Shown here in pieces: positions 23,945-35,835 of a stretch of 64,000 bases of DNA (positions within the stretch are counted from its first letter, which is position 1; each line of letters starts with the position of its first letter). The stretch is from contig VZSE01008408.1 in NCBI GenBank assembly GCA_013398275.1, positions 117,963-181,962 on the forward strand, given 5' to 3'. A program made the translations under genes and the position numbers. This DNA is from Promerops cafer (lineage: Eukaryota; Chordata; Aves; Passeriformes; Nectariniidae). The notes under the pieces were generated by a model. It was given only the letters and a program-made list of their open reading frames with translations, ran no database searches and was not told the origin of the DNA.

Positions 23945-26826
23945 TGCTTTTCAGAGGGAAATGACTAGCCAACTGTGCTGTACTGCAGACCATATCCTCT
24001 ATGATTAGTTCACTGAACAGAAGGAAGCCATTTGAGGAGGTAAAGTCCACACTGTGTTACCACTGTGCAGAGACAACTTGAGCAAAGGAAATGCTTAAGG
24101 AACCTGTACCCCAGCCTCACTGCACAGAAACAATACCAGGGCAATGAGCCCAATGTTATCCTCAGTTATACGGGGTAACAAAAACTAGCCTAGCTCAACA
24201 ATTATAGGCTTCCCAGGTCTCCTTCAGGAGGGAAAGGCTTATCAAAAGAACAGAAGAGAGTTAAGTTTTACTTGACTTCTGGAGGATTTTGTTTTTGTCA
24301 TTCTGGGAATAGAGTGCTTCCATAAACTTAGCCTTCCTGAAGATATGTAAAGTCCTACACTGAGGACAGAAATGTATTTCTCTTTTTCCAGATCAAATAA
24401 GTGTTATGTATCAAGCAAGAAAGTAAATTTACACTCAGGAAAGGGTACATATTGTGCTGCTACAACTTCCTAGCAAAGAGTTAGGTGAGTAATAAAGCTG
24501 TCATCCAGTAGTGATGCTGAGACAGGGCAAAGCACTGGCTTGTTCTCTTTCAATGAGGTTATTTCATAAGGTAGATTGAGTTTATTAAGAATGCAAAGTA
24601 ACTTTTTATTTTTCTCTTTAACTTTGTAAGTTCTCATGTTAGTCTTAAAAAATCTGTTCTTCCAAATCTGCTCGCTGAGAGCTGCACAATACCAATATAC
24701 ACTGTGTTAACAAGCCATCTGACCTCTTTAAATACGTGCCTATGTAGTCTAATAATATTAAAGAAAGGGATTCAAATACAAATGATAGACTGTTTTATAT
24801 CTATAGAGAAAGAGAATCCAGTCATTAGGGATGTGGAATATGGGGAAAGACACACGGCTGTGTAGGTCTGGATTAGAAAACAGCTTCCAATTGCTTTTGT
24901 CTTTGATCCTATGGAATTTACTGACTTTATTCTTGTAAAGTCATAGGAGAGCTGGTAGGGAAGAAATATAAATCTGTTTGAACCCCCAGAAATACCAGGT
25001 GTACAGGATTAAAGTAAAACCTTTAAAAAGTTCATATCAAGCAGACTCTATGAAGCATATAACTCTGATCTATTCTTCCCTGGGTAAAAATCCAGTGAAA
25101 GGAAAAAAAATATGTAGTGTGTAAGTACAGAAGGTTTACAATTTTCCCTTTTGTATTCAACGTTTAAATTGGATGGACATGGGCCAGTGGCTGGAAGAGT
25201 AGAAGTTACATGGGACAAGTTAATATGCATTGGCACAGAGCTTTGTATTCGGGCTTGCTTGCATAGCTCCTGCTGTTGTTATTAAAAGCTCTGGATATCC
25301 ATTATAAGAGTCATGTACTTTAGCAATCCATACTGTGGAGAGTTTTACTGAAACAAAATGATTACTTTCTTCTAGTAATGATTTTTCTAAATGCCCTTTT
25401 CTTACCATAGCGAAGTTATTTGAAAAATGTGATTTGTGCTGCAACTTCAAATGAAAGAAACAGAGAAAGATATATAAACAAACACACTTTTTTCCTTCTC
25501 CTCCATCTCTTTACAACTATAGTGTTTAAACGGCTTAAAACCATTGCACCAACTGGCTGCCTGGTGTGCCATTTCCATATTTTATATCAATTACTGAAAT
25601 AAAAAATATTCTGTGCTTTTTCTGACCACAAGCTGAATACTAGTTTACTACCATGAAGGTTTGTTTATTAATGCTTTGCTATTATGAAGTTGAAAATATT
25701 CTCCCTTTCATGAATTAGAGTACCTATGGCTGGATCCATTCTCCTTTTTCATTCTTTGTCATCTTCCTATGTATGCATCTTCCTGCTCCAGTATCACCAT
25801 GTGGTTCTGCAGTTTGATTCTGATCATGTGGCTGAGTTTATCTGTGCATGGCAATCCTCCAGTTACCATGATAATAAGTATTGTGATCATGGTTAGATAT
25901 GTACACAGGAAACATGTAACCAAAAGAACTTTATCTCTCTTTCTTTCTTTGGAATAAAAATAGGAATGATTTCTGTTGTTTTTGGAAAGTAAACAAAGAT
26001 TCTGATTTGAAGACTGCATTTGGGGTAGGAGTTGGCCACAAATTTGTTACAGCTCTACTTCTATATATGAGTGAGGGATCTAAGCCACTGCTGAAGTCCA
26101 TGAAGATCTAGTCAGTACAGTCAAGACGGCTGAAGAGGGAAGGATGTCACCTTTGTTTTTACTTTTGTTAAGCTGTCTTCACTGATATTTTTCATGCAAC
26201 TTTGCTCTCTTTCTTTGTTATCTGCTATCCCAAACATCTTGCCAAGCAGTGATGCAATGCAGAGAGAGTTTTGCAGCAGACTGGATGTGCCCACACACGA
26301 AGACAGCAACAGCCTGTAGCTACTGCTACTGCTTCTCTCTCTCCCTCACTTGTTTTCCTGCCACATCAGCTCTCTGATTGCCCCCTTGGCAGAGCTGAGG
26401 TGATGCTGCAGAGAGCAGCTGAACTGAGGGGTCAGAGCTGGGAGGAGATCAGGACCTCAAGGTCCTACAGTGCAGGCCTCCAAGACCCACAGGTGCGACC
26501 TGGAGGGATGCAGCTCTGGACCACACAGCAGCAGGCACGGTACAAACAGAAGTAGTTCACCCCCATTCAAAATTTACTTTATTCATGCTATCTGTCAGAA
26601 GCAGTCCTGACTCATGCCATGTTTGAATCATGTCAAGGCATTTCCGAAAGAGAGGGAATTGACACAAATCAAATGCTTATCAAGTATGTGAGAAATGAAA
26701 CACTATTTGTCGCTACAGCACAGAGCTTGAACTGGTATAGTTTTCACCACAGACACTCCTTGACAGAACAAGGCAGCAATGCACACATTAACATGCACCC
26801 AAATTGGTCTTAAAAAAGACAATTTC

Positions 26827-26848
26827 TTTTTTTTTTTTTTTTTTTTTT
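26827..26848. repeat. Poly-T run of 22 bases
   Basis: Uninterrupted T22 preceded by AATTTC and followed by AGGG. On the minus strand it is an A22 run that could be the tail of a retroposed sequence, but no recognisable gene or SINE body lies on the corresponding (right-hand) side. Confidence 0.95.
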
Positions 26849-28199
26849 AGGGTGGATGAAAACAATTGGTTCAATTAAAAATGCCTTCAGAGAATGTAGG
26901 GATTTTCTTCTTCTTTCCTGTCTACTGTCAAGTTGGGAAAAAGGGAGGAAAAGGATAAGCACACTAGTTTTTCAAAGAAGTAGTCAAGCTTAAAAGAACT
27001 TTTTTGGGGGAAAAAAAAGCAAAAGAAAACACGATCACAGCTTCAGGAAGAATCAAATGAAATATTTTTTATCCTTTCTTGTGACTGGAACTATTTGCTA
27101 CAGCAGAATTCATTGATCTAATTGTTCCTAAATTACATTCATGGAAATTGGTGTATTGGTCTGAAAAAGCCAACAGAAACAATTTTAATAGTTAAAGGTT
27201 ACCATTAAAATGTCTTCTGGGAAATTATTTTCTTGAGTTCTCATGGTTGCCTGTGGTAATGTGGCAAAATGTCTAGTGCATGTGGGAATCCAGGTATTAA
27301 GACTCTAGTTCTGTCAAAATTCCAAACAAAATTACCTGCTTCACTTAAACCCATAGGCATTTCATTTACAAAATAGTTAATTTTTTCAATGGCTTTACAT
27401 TTTGTGTGCAAAATATATTCTTCAAATATGGATAGTAGCACCTACACCAAGTGCCAGTTTAACCTGATATGATTGGGAAATATGAAATTTCCTTCCCATC
27501 TGTTTCATTGGAAGCTCCTGCAAATTCTACTCCCTGAGAGAATTTTGTCTGGGAATTGTGGCTTGGTTTATGCTAATTTAGGTTCTTGTTAGTGCTCCAT
27601 GGGGCCAAATCACTGTCGTGTCTGATAAGTTTCCCTGTTATTTGTGGTGAATATGTACATAATCTAGTTTCACCTGGGGTAAAGATTACGTTATTTATTG
27701 CTGTTTCTAAAGTATTCTAGGTGCTCAGAGTTAAGTCATGCAAAAACAAAACATGAGAACTGAAATCTTGAAATCTTTCCAATGTGTGTTTGGCTCATAG
27801 AGAGAGATGAGACAGAAAAAGGGAAAACCTCATTGTTCAACTTGTTGGGGTTTTCCCCTACTATTCCATAATATTCTGTTTATTTTAGAATTATGCTTAA
27901 CTCTGTAACTGGAACATGTAGTCAGTGCTGCATGGATATACTTGCATTATTCTAATTTTAATTTCAAAAAGTTTAGAGATGCATATTGACAGTTATATTC
28001 TGATTAACAAAAATCTTGACAAGGAAAATTGAGGTAAACACTTTTCTATCCTTCTCTGATTATTTTTATATTTTTTTTTACTAGCATGGTCTGATTTCCT
28101 ACACAGACTGAGGAACATCAAAGTCCAGAAATCTTCTCATTTTCCTCTGTTCAGCCTGAAAACCTGATTTGGCTGAGATAAAATTAGCAATGGGTAAGC

Positions 28200-28215
28200 A
28201 TTCAATATATTGAAT
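28200..28215. repeat. Perfect 16-bp palindrome
   Basis: ATTCAATATATTGAAT, fully self-complementary, in AT-rich non-coding sequence. No function inferred. Confidence 0.9.
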
Positions 28216-29542
28216 ACTGCTCTCCTCTTTCTGGTGTTTGGCTCGTGTAAAGTGGCAACCCCACTATTACTCCAGTGCTTGTTTGATCATGTCTCCTCAG
28301 GTTTCCAGAAGTCTGCTTGCAAAAATCACAAGAGCTCTTTGCACTTTCTGCATCCATTTGTTTAATTATACAAGTGACAGAAGTGAAACTGCATAACTAG
28401 GAAGCATCAGTTCTGTGCTCTTAACAGCAAATAAGGGAAATTTTAAGAAACAGAAGAAACCGAAGAGTGTCCCAGTCTATCCTCCACCATGCTGATGATA
28501 ACATCCAACCATATTTTTCATACATATTTACTTGCGCTGTTTTCTTTATTTTGGTCCCATTCAACAGTTAGGACTTGGGCAAAACAAATTATCAGTGGGA
28601 CTGAAAGGGAAAAGTAGAACTAAGTCTCAAAATCAGTTATTGTCCTTCAGAAGAAACTTGAACTCAAACCCTTTTTATTGTTGAGTTTCCTACTTTGCAT
28701 GTGAGATCCTCATAATTTACATATCATTTCCCATTCATAGGAAAATCTCACACATTTGTGCAAACCATACTAATGGCAATACTATTCTGCAAGTCCATAT
28801 TTATGTGTTGAGTGGGTTCTATTTTTCCTTCCTCAAACTGCCACATGCTTGGTGTTCTGGATGGAGGAATGGGAGGGTGGTTGGAATATTCACCTATTGT
28901 AACAGTCATTCTTCACTTCCACATATATTCCCTACAAGCAAAAAGGTTATGATATAAATCTACGTGTGTAAAAAAAGAAGGAACTGTGATGGTCACTTTC
29001 TCTTGCCTATGTGCATGCTGACAGTCACACAAAAGAGCTCCCTTGGCAGCTGCTGTGACCCAACTTGTGCATATCTATTCCTGAGTCAGAGTCATTCTCA
29101 GAGTCCCACTGCCTTGCTTGTCAGAAGCCAAGCAGTGTGCAGCCAGTCACAATAGTGCAAGAAACATCTGCTTTTCTTTTGCTAAAACATAAGAATTTTT
29201 AGCACATTTCACACTCCTGACTGATCTGGGAGAGCACAGCGTTGTCCCTCACTACACCAGAGCACACTGAAAGTCACACCTGGTGCAGGTGGGATGCATG
29301 AATATGAGCTCTGGCATAGGCCAATCATGTATATCTTGTCTAATTTTCTAAGAAAACCACATTTACTCCAACACCATTTGCATACTCTCGTGGTGTGTGT
29401 GGGTGCTAACACAACAATGATTCAGAGCTGAAGGCATGAATCAGTTTATCAGTGCATATACATCTTTAGTTTCCCCTTTTATAGCACCAGAATCATGAAG
29501 AAAACTCCCTGATGCATTGCAAACATCTTCACAGAATGACAG

Positions 29543-29922
29543 ATCACAGAATCACAGCATAGTTGAGGTTGGAAGGGAATTCTGGAGTTCATCTTCTCCA
29601 CCCCCTCCTGTTCAAGCAAGGCCACCCAGTTGCCCAGGAGAGTTTTTTGAAATGTCTCCAAGAATGGATATTCTACAACCTCCCTGGGCAACCTGTTTCA
29701 GTGCTTGATTACCTTTACAATAAATATAAATGTTTCCTGATGTTCAGATGACCCCTCCAGTGTTTCATTTTGTGCCCATAGTCTCTGGTCCTGTCATCGG
29801 GACCCTTTGTATTCTCCCTTCAGTTATTTACACACATCAGTAGGATCCCCCTGAGCCTCCTCTTCTCAAGGCCAAACAGGCCCAGCCCTCTCAGCCTTTC
29901 CTCATAAGCGAGGTGCTCCTTG
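29543..29922 (-). mobile_element. CR1 LINE 3' part, minus strand
   Basis: Well-preserved reversed CR1 copy of about 380 bases. It opens with the terminal repeat 'atcacagaatcacagcatag', then 'gaggttggaaggga', 'acctccctgggcaacctgtt' and 'cttctcaaggccaaacagg', and ends near 'tctcagcctttcctcataag'. The order and spacing match the last ~380 bases of CR1. Open frames across it on both strands are by-products of the repeat. Its lower divergence suggests a younger insertion than the copies at 1782 and 22686. Confidence 0.94.
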
Positions 29923-32900
29923 TTTTCATATAATTGAAATTAAAAACATGAAGAACTGGAATTCACTAAGCATATGTCATGAGATTTTTTTGGCTTAAAA
30001 ACATGGTTACATTTGTAGAACAGCCAAACACCAAAGGATAGTAGTTTTTAATTAGACCAATTCATTTGCTCAGTAGTTCGAGTGTATGAACAAGATGAAA
30101 ATCATCTTTTAAAAGGTTCAGACAAGGACTCTGTCTCATTGTATGATGTCTGTCTCATTTCAACAGAAACCTCTCCTAAAACTTCCCCCGGCTACATGTT
30201 GTTGCTCTAGTCATTATTTTTTATAATCCAGTATTTCAATACAGGAGGGAAACACAGTGATTTTTATCCTTTGTTATTAAAACACACATGGGATCTGTAT
30301 TGGATGCAGAGAGCCTGGTCTTTATTGCTCATTCTGGTTTGTGCCATTAGGAGAAACTCTTCGTTGGCTGGTGTTTCCCTGTGTCAGTTTGGGCTTTGTT
30401 TATTTTTCCCTTCTCAGTAATGACTACTGAATACTTAGACAGAAAAATATAAAGCAGTTGGAAACCTACTTTACAAAAGGAGAGCATTGCACAAAAGAGG
30501 TCAGCAGTGGGACATACTGAGGCCACTCTCCCACTCTCAGCATAGAAAAGAATGGTCTTCTCTTGGATATTCCCTACTCTGCTTCAACAGGCATACTTCA
30601 TATCAGGGTTTTCTTATCAGAGAAATATCTTGTCTTGATAAAGCTGTTTTGGTTAGGAGCTTTGGAAGGCTAAAGAAAATGTGGGCATGATCTTAGTGTT
30701 GCTTGTTGTAACATTTATGTGGTAAATTGAGATGCAGGTGTGTGTGTGTGGGAGTAGCTTGTTGCCACTGCTTGTGTAAGCTGTGGGAGGGAGAGGAGAT
30801 CAATAAATCAATCTCACTCATGTCTGTGGTCTTTTGTAGGGCCAGAAAATCTAGCCAGATGCAGCTATAATGCATCCCAGGTACCTCCTGGTTTGTGCGC
30901 TGGAATTCGAGTCAGACTGCGGTTAAACGGTAAAATAAAGCTTTCCTCCACAAGCAGACATTTAACCACTCTACAATAATTTTGTCCCAGAGGGCAGCTT
31001 GGCAAAATGCTATTAATGAGGGAGTGTAGCAACGTGGAGAGCTTCCTGGCACAGCTTCTGAATACTGGCTGGTGTTACGCAGCCGTAACTGGAGCTGTTT
31101 GTAAATGTTGTGGTACAGCTCTGTTCCTTTAGAAAGCTAAAGCTGAAATCTTCTGGTCGCAACATTTGTTGAACATCTTCCACCAAACGCAGTGTGTTGA
31201 CTTCTTGCCATCTGCTGCATCCAGTGGCTGACAGAGCTGCAGGCATGGATGTCTTTACCAGGGAATCGATCCAGGACCTTGGGTTGTTGGAAGTATTGTG
31301 TCTCTGGGTCTGTGGCAATGTGCCATGGGGAACGCCAGGGAAAGAGGGACTCCAGGGACTCTGGGGACTAGGACACTAGCTGGGGGATGTTTAGGCATAG
31401 GCAGCTACAGACAGTGAACAAAAGCATCAGGATAAGGGAATAACATCATCAGCTCCAAGGGAGAACCCAGAGTCCACTACAAGGTTTGTGGATTTTTCCC
31501 TCTGGATTGCTGGGGATGGGTGCAGGTAAAATAGCAGCTAGACAGGGGTTTGTACCCCTTTCAGGTTTGGAGAGGAATTTGTACTTTGTATGCATGTAAA
31601 TCTTTGCATTTTTAGCAGGATTCCATTCAGAACTGAGGACTCTCCTGTCATTCAGTCACTATTAAACATCTTTCAACTGCCTTTGGTTCAAGGCCATCAA
31701 GTGTAGCACTAGTTTGCATTGCAGCTATCACTGCAGCTGGATTTCCCAACAGGATCAGACTTGCTGGGGGTTACCAAAAGCAGAAAAAGGCAGAAAATTC
31801 ACTGGTTCCACTCAGCCTGTAACCTGAGTGAGCTTTTCTGTAATTGCTACAACAATGAATTTTCTTGCAGTTAGAATGAGGGCAAAATTGTGAAGGAAAA
31901 GATAGACAACAAAACACACAATGCCATAAATGCACAGCTTGATAGAAAAGACATACCAAGTACATCTCTACTCCAGGAGGTTTAGAGTCCTAATTCTTTG
32001 AATTCTCTGTGTATTCCCACTCTGGCTGCCATCTTTGGGCACTGTACACTTCAGGAATCTTATAAGATGGCTTAGAAAGAAACACTGTTTTTTCAATTCT
32101 CTGTATTGTATAACGTCTCCCAGTCACATCCATGTTGTACTTCCTGTATTAGTTACAGCATAAATATCACTTGGATATTGTTCATATGTTGAAGATTTCA
32201 TATGTTGGATAATTTGCCACATCTTTCATCAAACTTCTGCGATGATGAGTTATTTATATTATTAAAATGTGAGTTTCTAGTCTGAATTTGCTTCTGGCTG
32301 TTAGATCTCACACATGCTATTTCTGATCTGTGAAATACATACTGTCAGAGGTGTCTCCCTCCACAGCACCTTGCGATACCAGATCTCAAAACAGCAAAAT
32401 ACCAAAGGAAAAGGGCTCTTTTACTATTTGTGGTACATGTACCTTGCAGGCTGATTTTTCCTCCTATCTTCATTCAGCAGTCTGAAACCCTTCCAGCCAA
32501 AGCTGTCTATGAACAGCAGCTCTCATCAGCCTTGTACTCTTCCCTGACTTCCACTGCAAGACAGAGGCAAAAAGAAGCAAGTGTGAAAATTAACCCTCTG
32601 GACATGTTTTTCTCCTCGCCTCATCTGTAGAGGGAGCCTGGTGAAGTTGGGAGGCCACACAGCTTTTAGAAAGCTGACTATAAGCGTGATGGATCCCTTT
32701 TTCCGTGACACAGACTGTTCAGAGGACAACTCGTACTTAGATACCACAGTGATTGGCACTCTCAAATGAAAATATAGGGAGCAAGTCCAGCATGCCTAAA
32801 ACCCTTGCTTTCTGGTTGTCAGCTGTGACATTTTGAAGTGCCAGCATTGTAAGTGCACTAGGGAGGGTCGTGGGAACCCTGAAATTTCTGGCTGCAGCAT

Positions 32901-34650
32901 AACCGAATGATCCACCGATAATTTGCCATTATTAACTTTCCATCTCAGATCTGTCCAGGCCCATACAGCACTCAGAGGCCCTTGGTTCAGCTGAACAGCA
33001 GCATCACAGGGTGAGCCCACAGCACTGTGAGGGCTGACCACAACCACTGAGGGATGTGTGCCCACTTGCAGAGGCTAAATGAGAGGGAAGTGCTGGCATG
33101 GGTGGGCTGAGGGGCCAGATGTGCGCCTACAGCCCTGAGGAATCCAACACAGGGATGGAAGGAAGAGGACCCGCCATGATCCACAAAACCAGGCAGTGAC
33201 CTCACCGTGTTTATAGTGGAAAGCAAATGAGAAAGGAGAAAAACAAGGCAGCAGCCTTGTTATGAGTATAGTTTTCAGTGTCGTACATGGAGAATACTAG
33301 AGGTGGTGAGGGACTCTCTGCTGACTTTTTGTGGAAGGGTTTGGTAGTGTCTCAGTGTCTCTTTCTGTGTCTCTTAGAACACAAAAAAAAAGTTGACTGA
33401 CTCTCTTCTAAAGAATCTCTATAAGATCAGCCTTCAGTGTAGCACTGTGTACATGAGAATGGCCAGGGATGGCCAGGACTGGGTGGAGTTCAGAAAATAG
33501 TGGGCAGCTGAGAGAAAATGCCTGATTCCAGAGCCTTGGATAAGTAAGCCAAAAACTTGATGGAGCCAGACCATAGCTAGAGCAAATCTGCCTATTGTCA
33601 CCACCTGAACTAATATAAATTCTGAAGGCCTGCTGGGAACTCAAGGCAACCCATGAGCTTGACCAAGGCACAGAAAATATGTCCATTTGTTGTACAAGCT
33701 TTTCACTTTTTTAAGCTAAAGGCAGCATCCAGAGAGGCATCAGTCTGAATCCATGGACTGCAAAGCAGACTGGACCAAAGATCTCACAGAGGTCTCTACA
33801 AATCCAGCTGGATTTCCTTATCACTGGACCAGAGCCTAAAGATACCTATAAGCTGATGATTAAATCAGGAGCCAGACATCTGGGTTTTGTTCTCATCCAA
33901 GGTAAAATGTCCTACAATTTTAGGTGAGCATCCTGATTACTGCACTATTGCAGTCACCTACAAGGGGACGAAAATCTCTCCCTCTTCCTCAAGTTTCTGA
34001 ATTGTCTTTTTGTGTCTAGCACTTAACAAAGTACTTGCTTTCAGCATCTCGAAATTTATTACTATTTCTTGAATGAACAAAGTCCAATTTACAAACTGCA
34101 TTAATTCCCCAAACCCACATACTGAGTGAATAAATAATTTTTAGTGTGAGAGAGAGCAGAGCTGCTCTGCTTTCAAACAAATTGTGGTGACACAGGCAAT
34201 TCTCCTCGGAGCCACCTAATTCACTACTTTGTGGATAATCTGTGGATCAGACAAATTTTTTCTACAGTAACTAAAAATTTAGGTTGTGGGAGTACCGTAG
34301 CTGCTGCTTTACTTTTTTCTCATTGCTATTTTATTGATGCAATATCTTTTTTCTTTTCAGTTGTCTGTTGTTATATTTAGATAGTCAATGCTCCTGAGCT
34401 TTTACTCAGAGAGTACTTGGCATATTGGGGTCTTATTTCCAATCTACAGATATTTCCTAATACAATGAGAGTAGTAATCAAAAAGAGTCTAATTATGGTG
34501 AAAATAAAACAACAAAGACTTTCCTAAATGAAAAGACAGTAAGTTTGCTTCTGTGCTTAGAGATGCTTTCCCAGCTGCAGATGGGAGACTGGAATAATTG
34601 TCAGAGCCCAGTGGCAGCATTGCCCTGCAAATGGCATTTGCTGTGCAGGA
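29923..34650. other. Non-coding interval, partly CpG-enriched
   Basis: No gene can be named. 30890-31330 has about eleven CpG dinucleotides in 440 bases, unusual for this window, and a 101-codon minus-strand open frame (31013-31318) without known motifs. 32660-33200 is also moderately CpG-rich, with minus-strand frames of 79-89 codons. No CR1 or LTR is recognised. A (TG)n tract lies at 30737. Confidence 0.5.
30737..30750. repeat. Short (TG)n microsatellite
   Basis: Seven TG/GT units in a row, uninterrupted. Confidence 0.85.
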
Positions 34651-34872
34651 GAATCATAGAATTATTTAGGTTGGAACCTCTAAGGTCATTGGGTCCAACT
34701 GTTAACACAGAAATGGCAAGTCCACTTCTAAACCATGTCCCCAAGTGCCATGACTACACATCTTTTAAATAACTCCAGGGATGATGACTCAACCACTTCC
34801 CTGGCCAGCCTGTTCTAGTGTTTGACAACCCTTTCAGTGCAAAAAATTTTCCTAATATCCAGTTGAAACCTC
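34651..34872 (-). mobile_element. CR1 LINE 3' fragment, minus strand
   Basis: Reversed CR1 tail of about 220 bases: 'gaatcatagaattatttagg', 'ttggaacctctaaggtcatt', 'gggtccaact', 'cactaaaccatgtcc'-like text, 'ccacttccctggccagcctg', then 'aatatccag' and 'aaacctct'. It ends there, so it is a short 5'-truncated insertion. Non-coding. Confidence 0.92.
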
Positions 34873-35202
34873 TATAAGTATTTTATGGCTGTGGTGGTGG
34901 CTACTATAGGATAAAAAAGATTTCTAGCTGAGAGATGTATAGTATGATTGATGTAAGCTGTTTTTCTTACTCACACGTTCTCCATACTCTGACAAAGAGC
35001 AGTATAATATCAGGAGCCCTGCTTGGACTGGTACTGGGCTGCATTTTTTTGTTTATGGTCTGCTCTCTGAGATTTACAGCATGCTCCAGGCTGGAGCTTG
35101 GCAGGCTGTAAACACCAGAGTTAAGGCAGGGAATGATTTTTTATCTCTGAGTCACCAGGACAGGGTGGGTGACCACAAAGCCCTGTGTCCCCTCAGCCAT
35201 AA

Positions 35203-35266
35203 TGCTGAGTCAGGAGTCAGCTTGTGGCACAGGCTTTACACACCCCCAGAGTGCTGAGTCTCAGCA
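35203..35266. promoter_or_regulatory. Pair of Maf-recognition-like sites (predicted)
   Basis: TGCTGAGTCAGGA (35203-35215) matches one full half and the AP-1 core of the Maf recognition element TGCTGAGTCAGCA. TGCTGAGTCTCAGCA (35252-35266) is a perfect 7-bp inverted repeat around one T and keeps both TGCTGAG halves with altered spacing. Two such sites 49 bases apart in repeat-free DNA suggest a small enhancer bound by Maf/NF-E2/AP-1 family proteins. This is inference from motifs only. Confidence 0.3.
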
Positions 35267-35797
35267 AAAAGCTGAAAGAAGGGGACCCGAGTGAAACCAC
35301 AGGAGGAGGCTCCTCCAGCCAGCACAAACCCTCTGTGTGACACAAACAAGGAGGGCAGAAATCACCGATAGGATTAGAGATGCACTACTTTACTTCAAGC
35401 ACTTACTGTGGGGGAAATGCATGCCTGGGGAGTAGTAAGCACAAACACACAAAACATGCTCCAGTTTGCTTTGTAAAATTAATCTCTGAGCACAAACATA
35501 CCAGAGCTATTAAAAATTGTAAACCCTGTAGTGTGCAGGGCTTTTCCAGCCTGTTTACAGCCATCCTTTTTTTTGGCAAGTGCAGAGAGATGTGAAAACC
35601 TAGAGTTTAAATCATGAAATGAGCCACACAAAGGCAGAGACTGGCTGGTGTAGCTTTCAGCTTCATGGAGAGCAGCCTGTGAGCATGATAGCAGTGGCTG
35701 AATGGGTATTGAACAAATACTGCTTCTTTCTTCCTTCCTCCTTCCCAGTACATGATTTGCTCCCAGCCCTTTGCCATACCTTTACCTGTTGTCTCTG

Positions 35798-35802
35798 AAT
35801 AA

Positions 35803-35833
<31 letters not shown>

Positions 35834-35835
35834 AT
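35798..35835. repeat. (AAAT)n microsatellite
   Basis: About nine tandem AAAT/AATA units, nearly perfect and hence probably polymorphic. It is flanked on the left by a pyrimidine-rich segment. Confidence 0.93.

Larger units (their letters stand above)
22846..29542. other. Non-coding interval without recognisable gene
   Basis: Unique-looking DNA with no identifiable gene or large repeat. It contains a 12-bp exact tandem duplication at 23921, a poly-T run at 26827 and a 16-bp palindrome at 28200. Around 26271-26555 a 94-codon open frame is slightly more GC-rich but lacks domains. Stretches 23560-23680 and 27480-27730 are repeat-free with motif-like content and might be conserved, but nothing in the sequence proves it. 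Confidence 0.5.

Noticed and set aside
30840..30880. Possible 41-base exon (TTTTGTAG before it, CCCAG/GTACCT after it)
   Set aside because: Splice-like signals this short occur often by chance; no linked exon, frame context or protein similarity supports it.
30936..30941. AATAAA poly(A) signal
   Set aside because: No transcript or terminal exon can be tied to it; AATAAA is common in AT-rich DNA.
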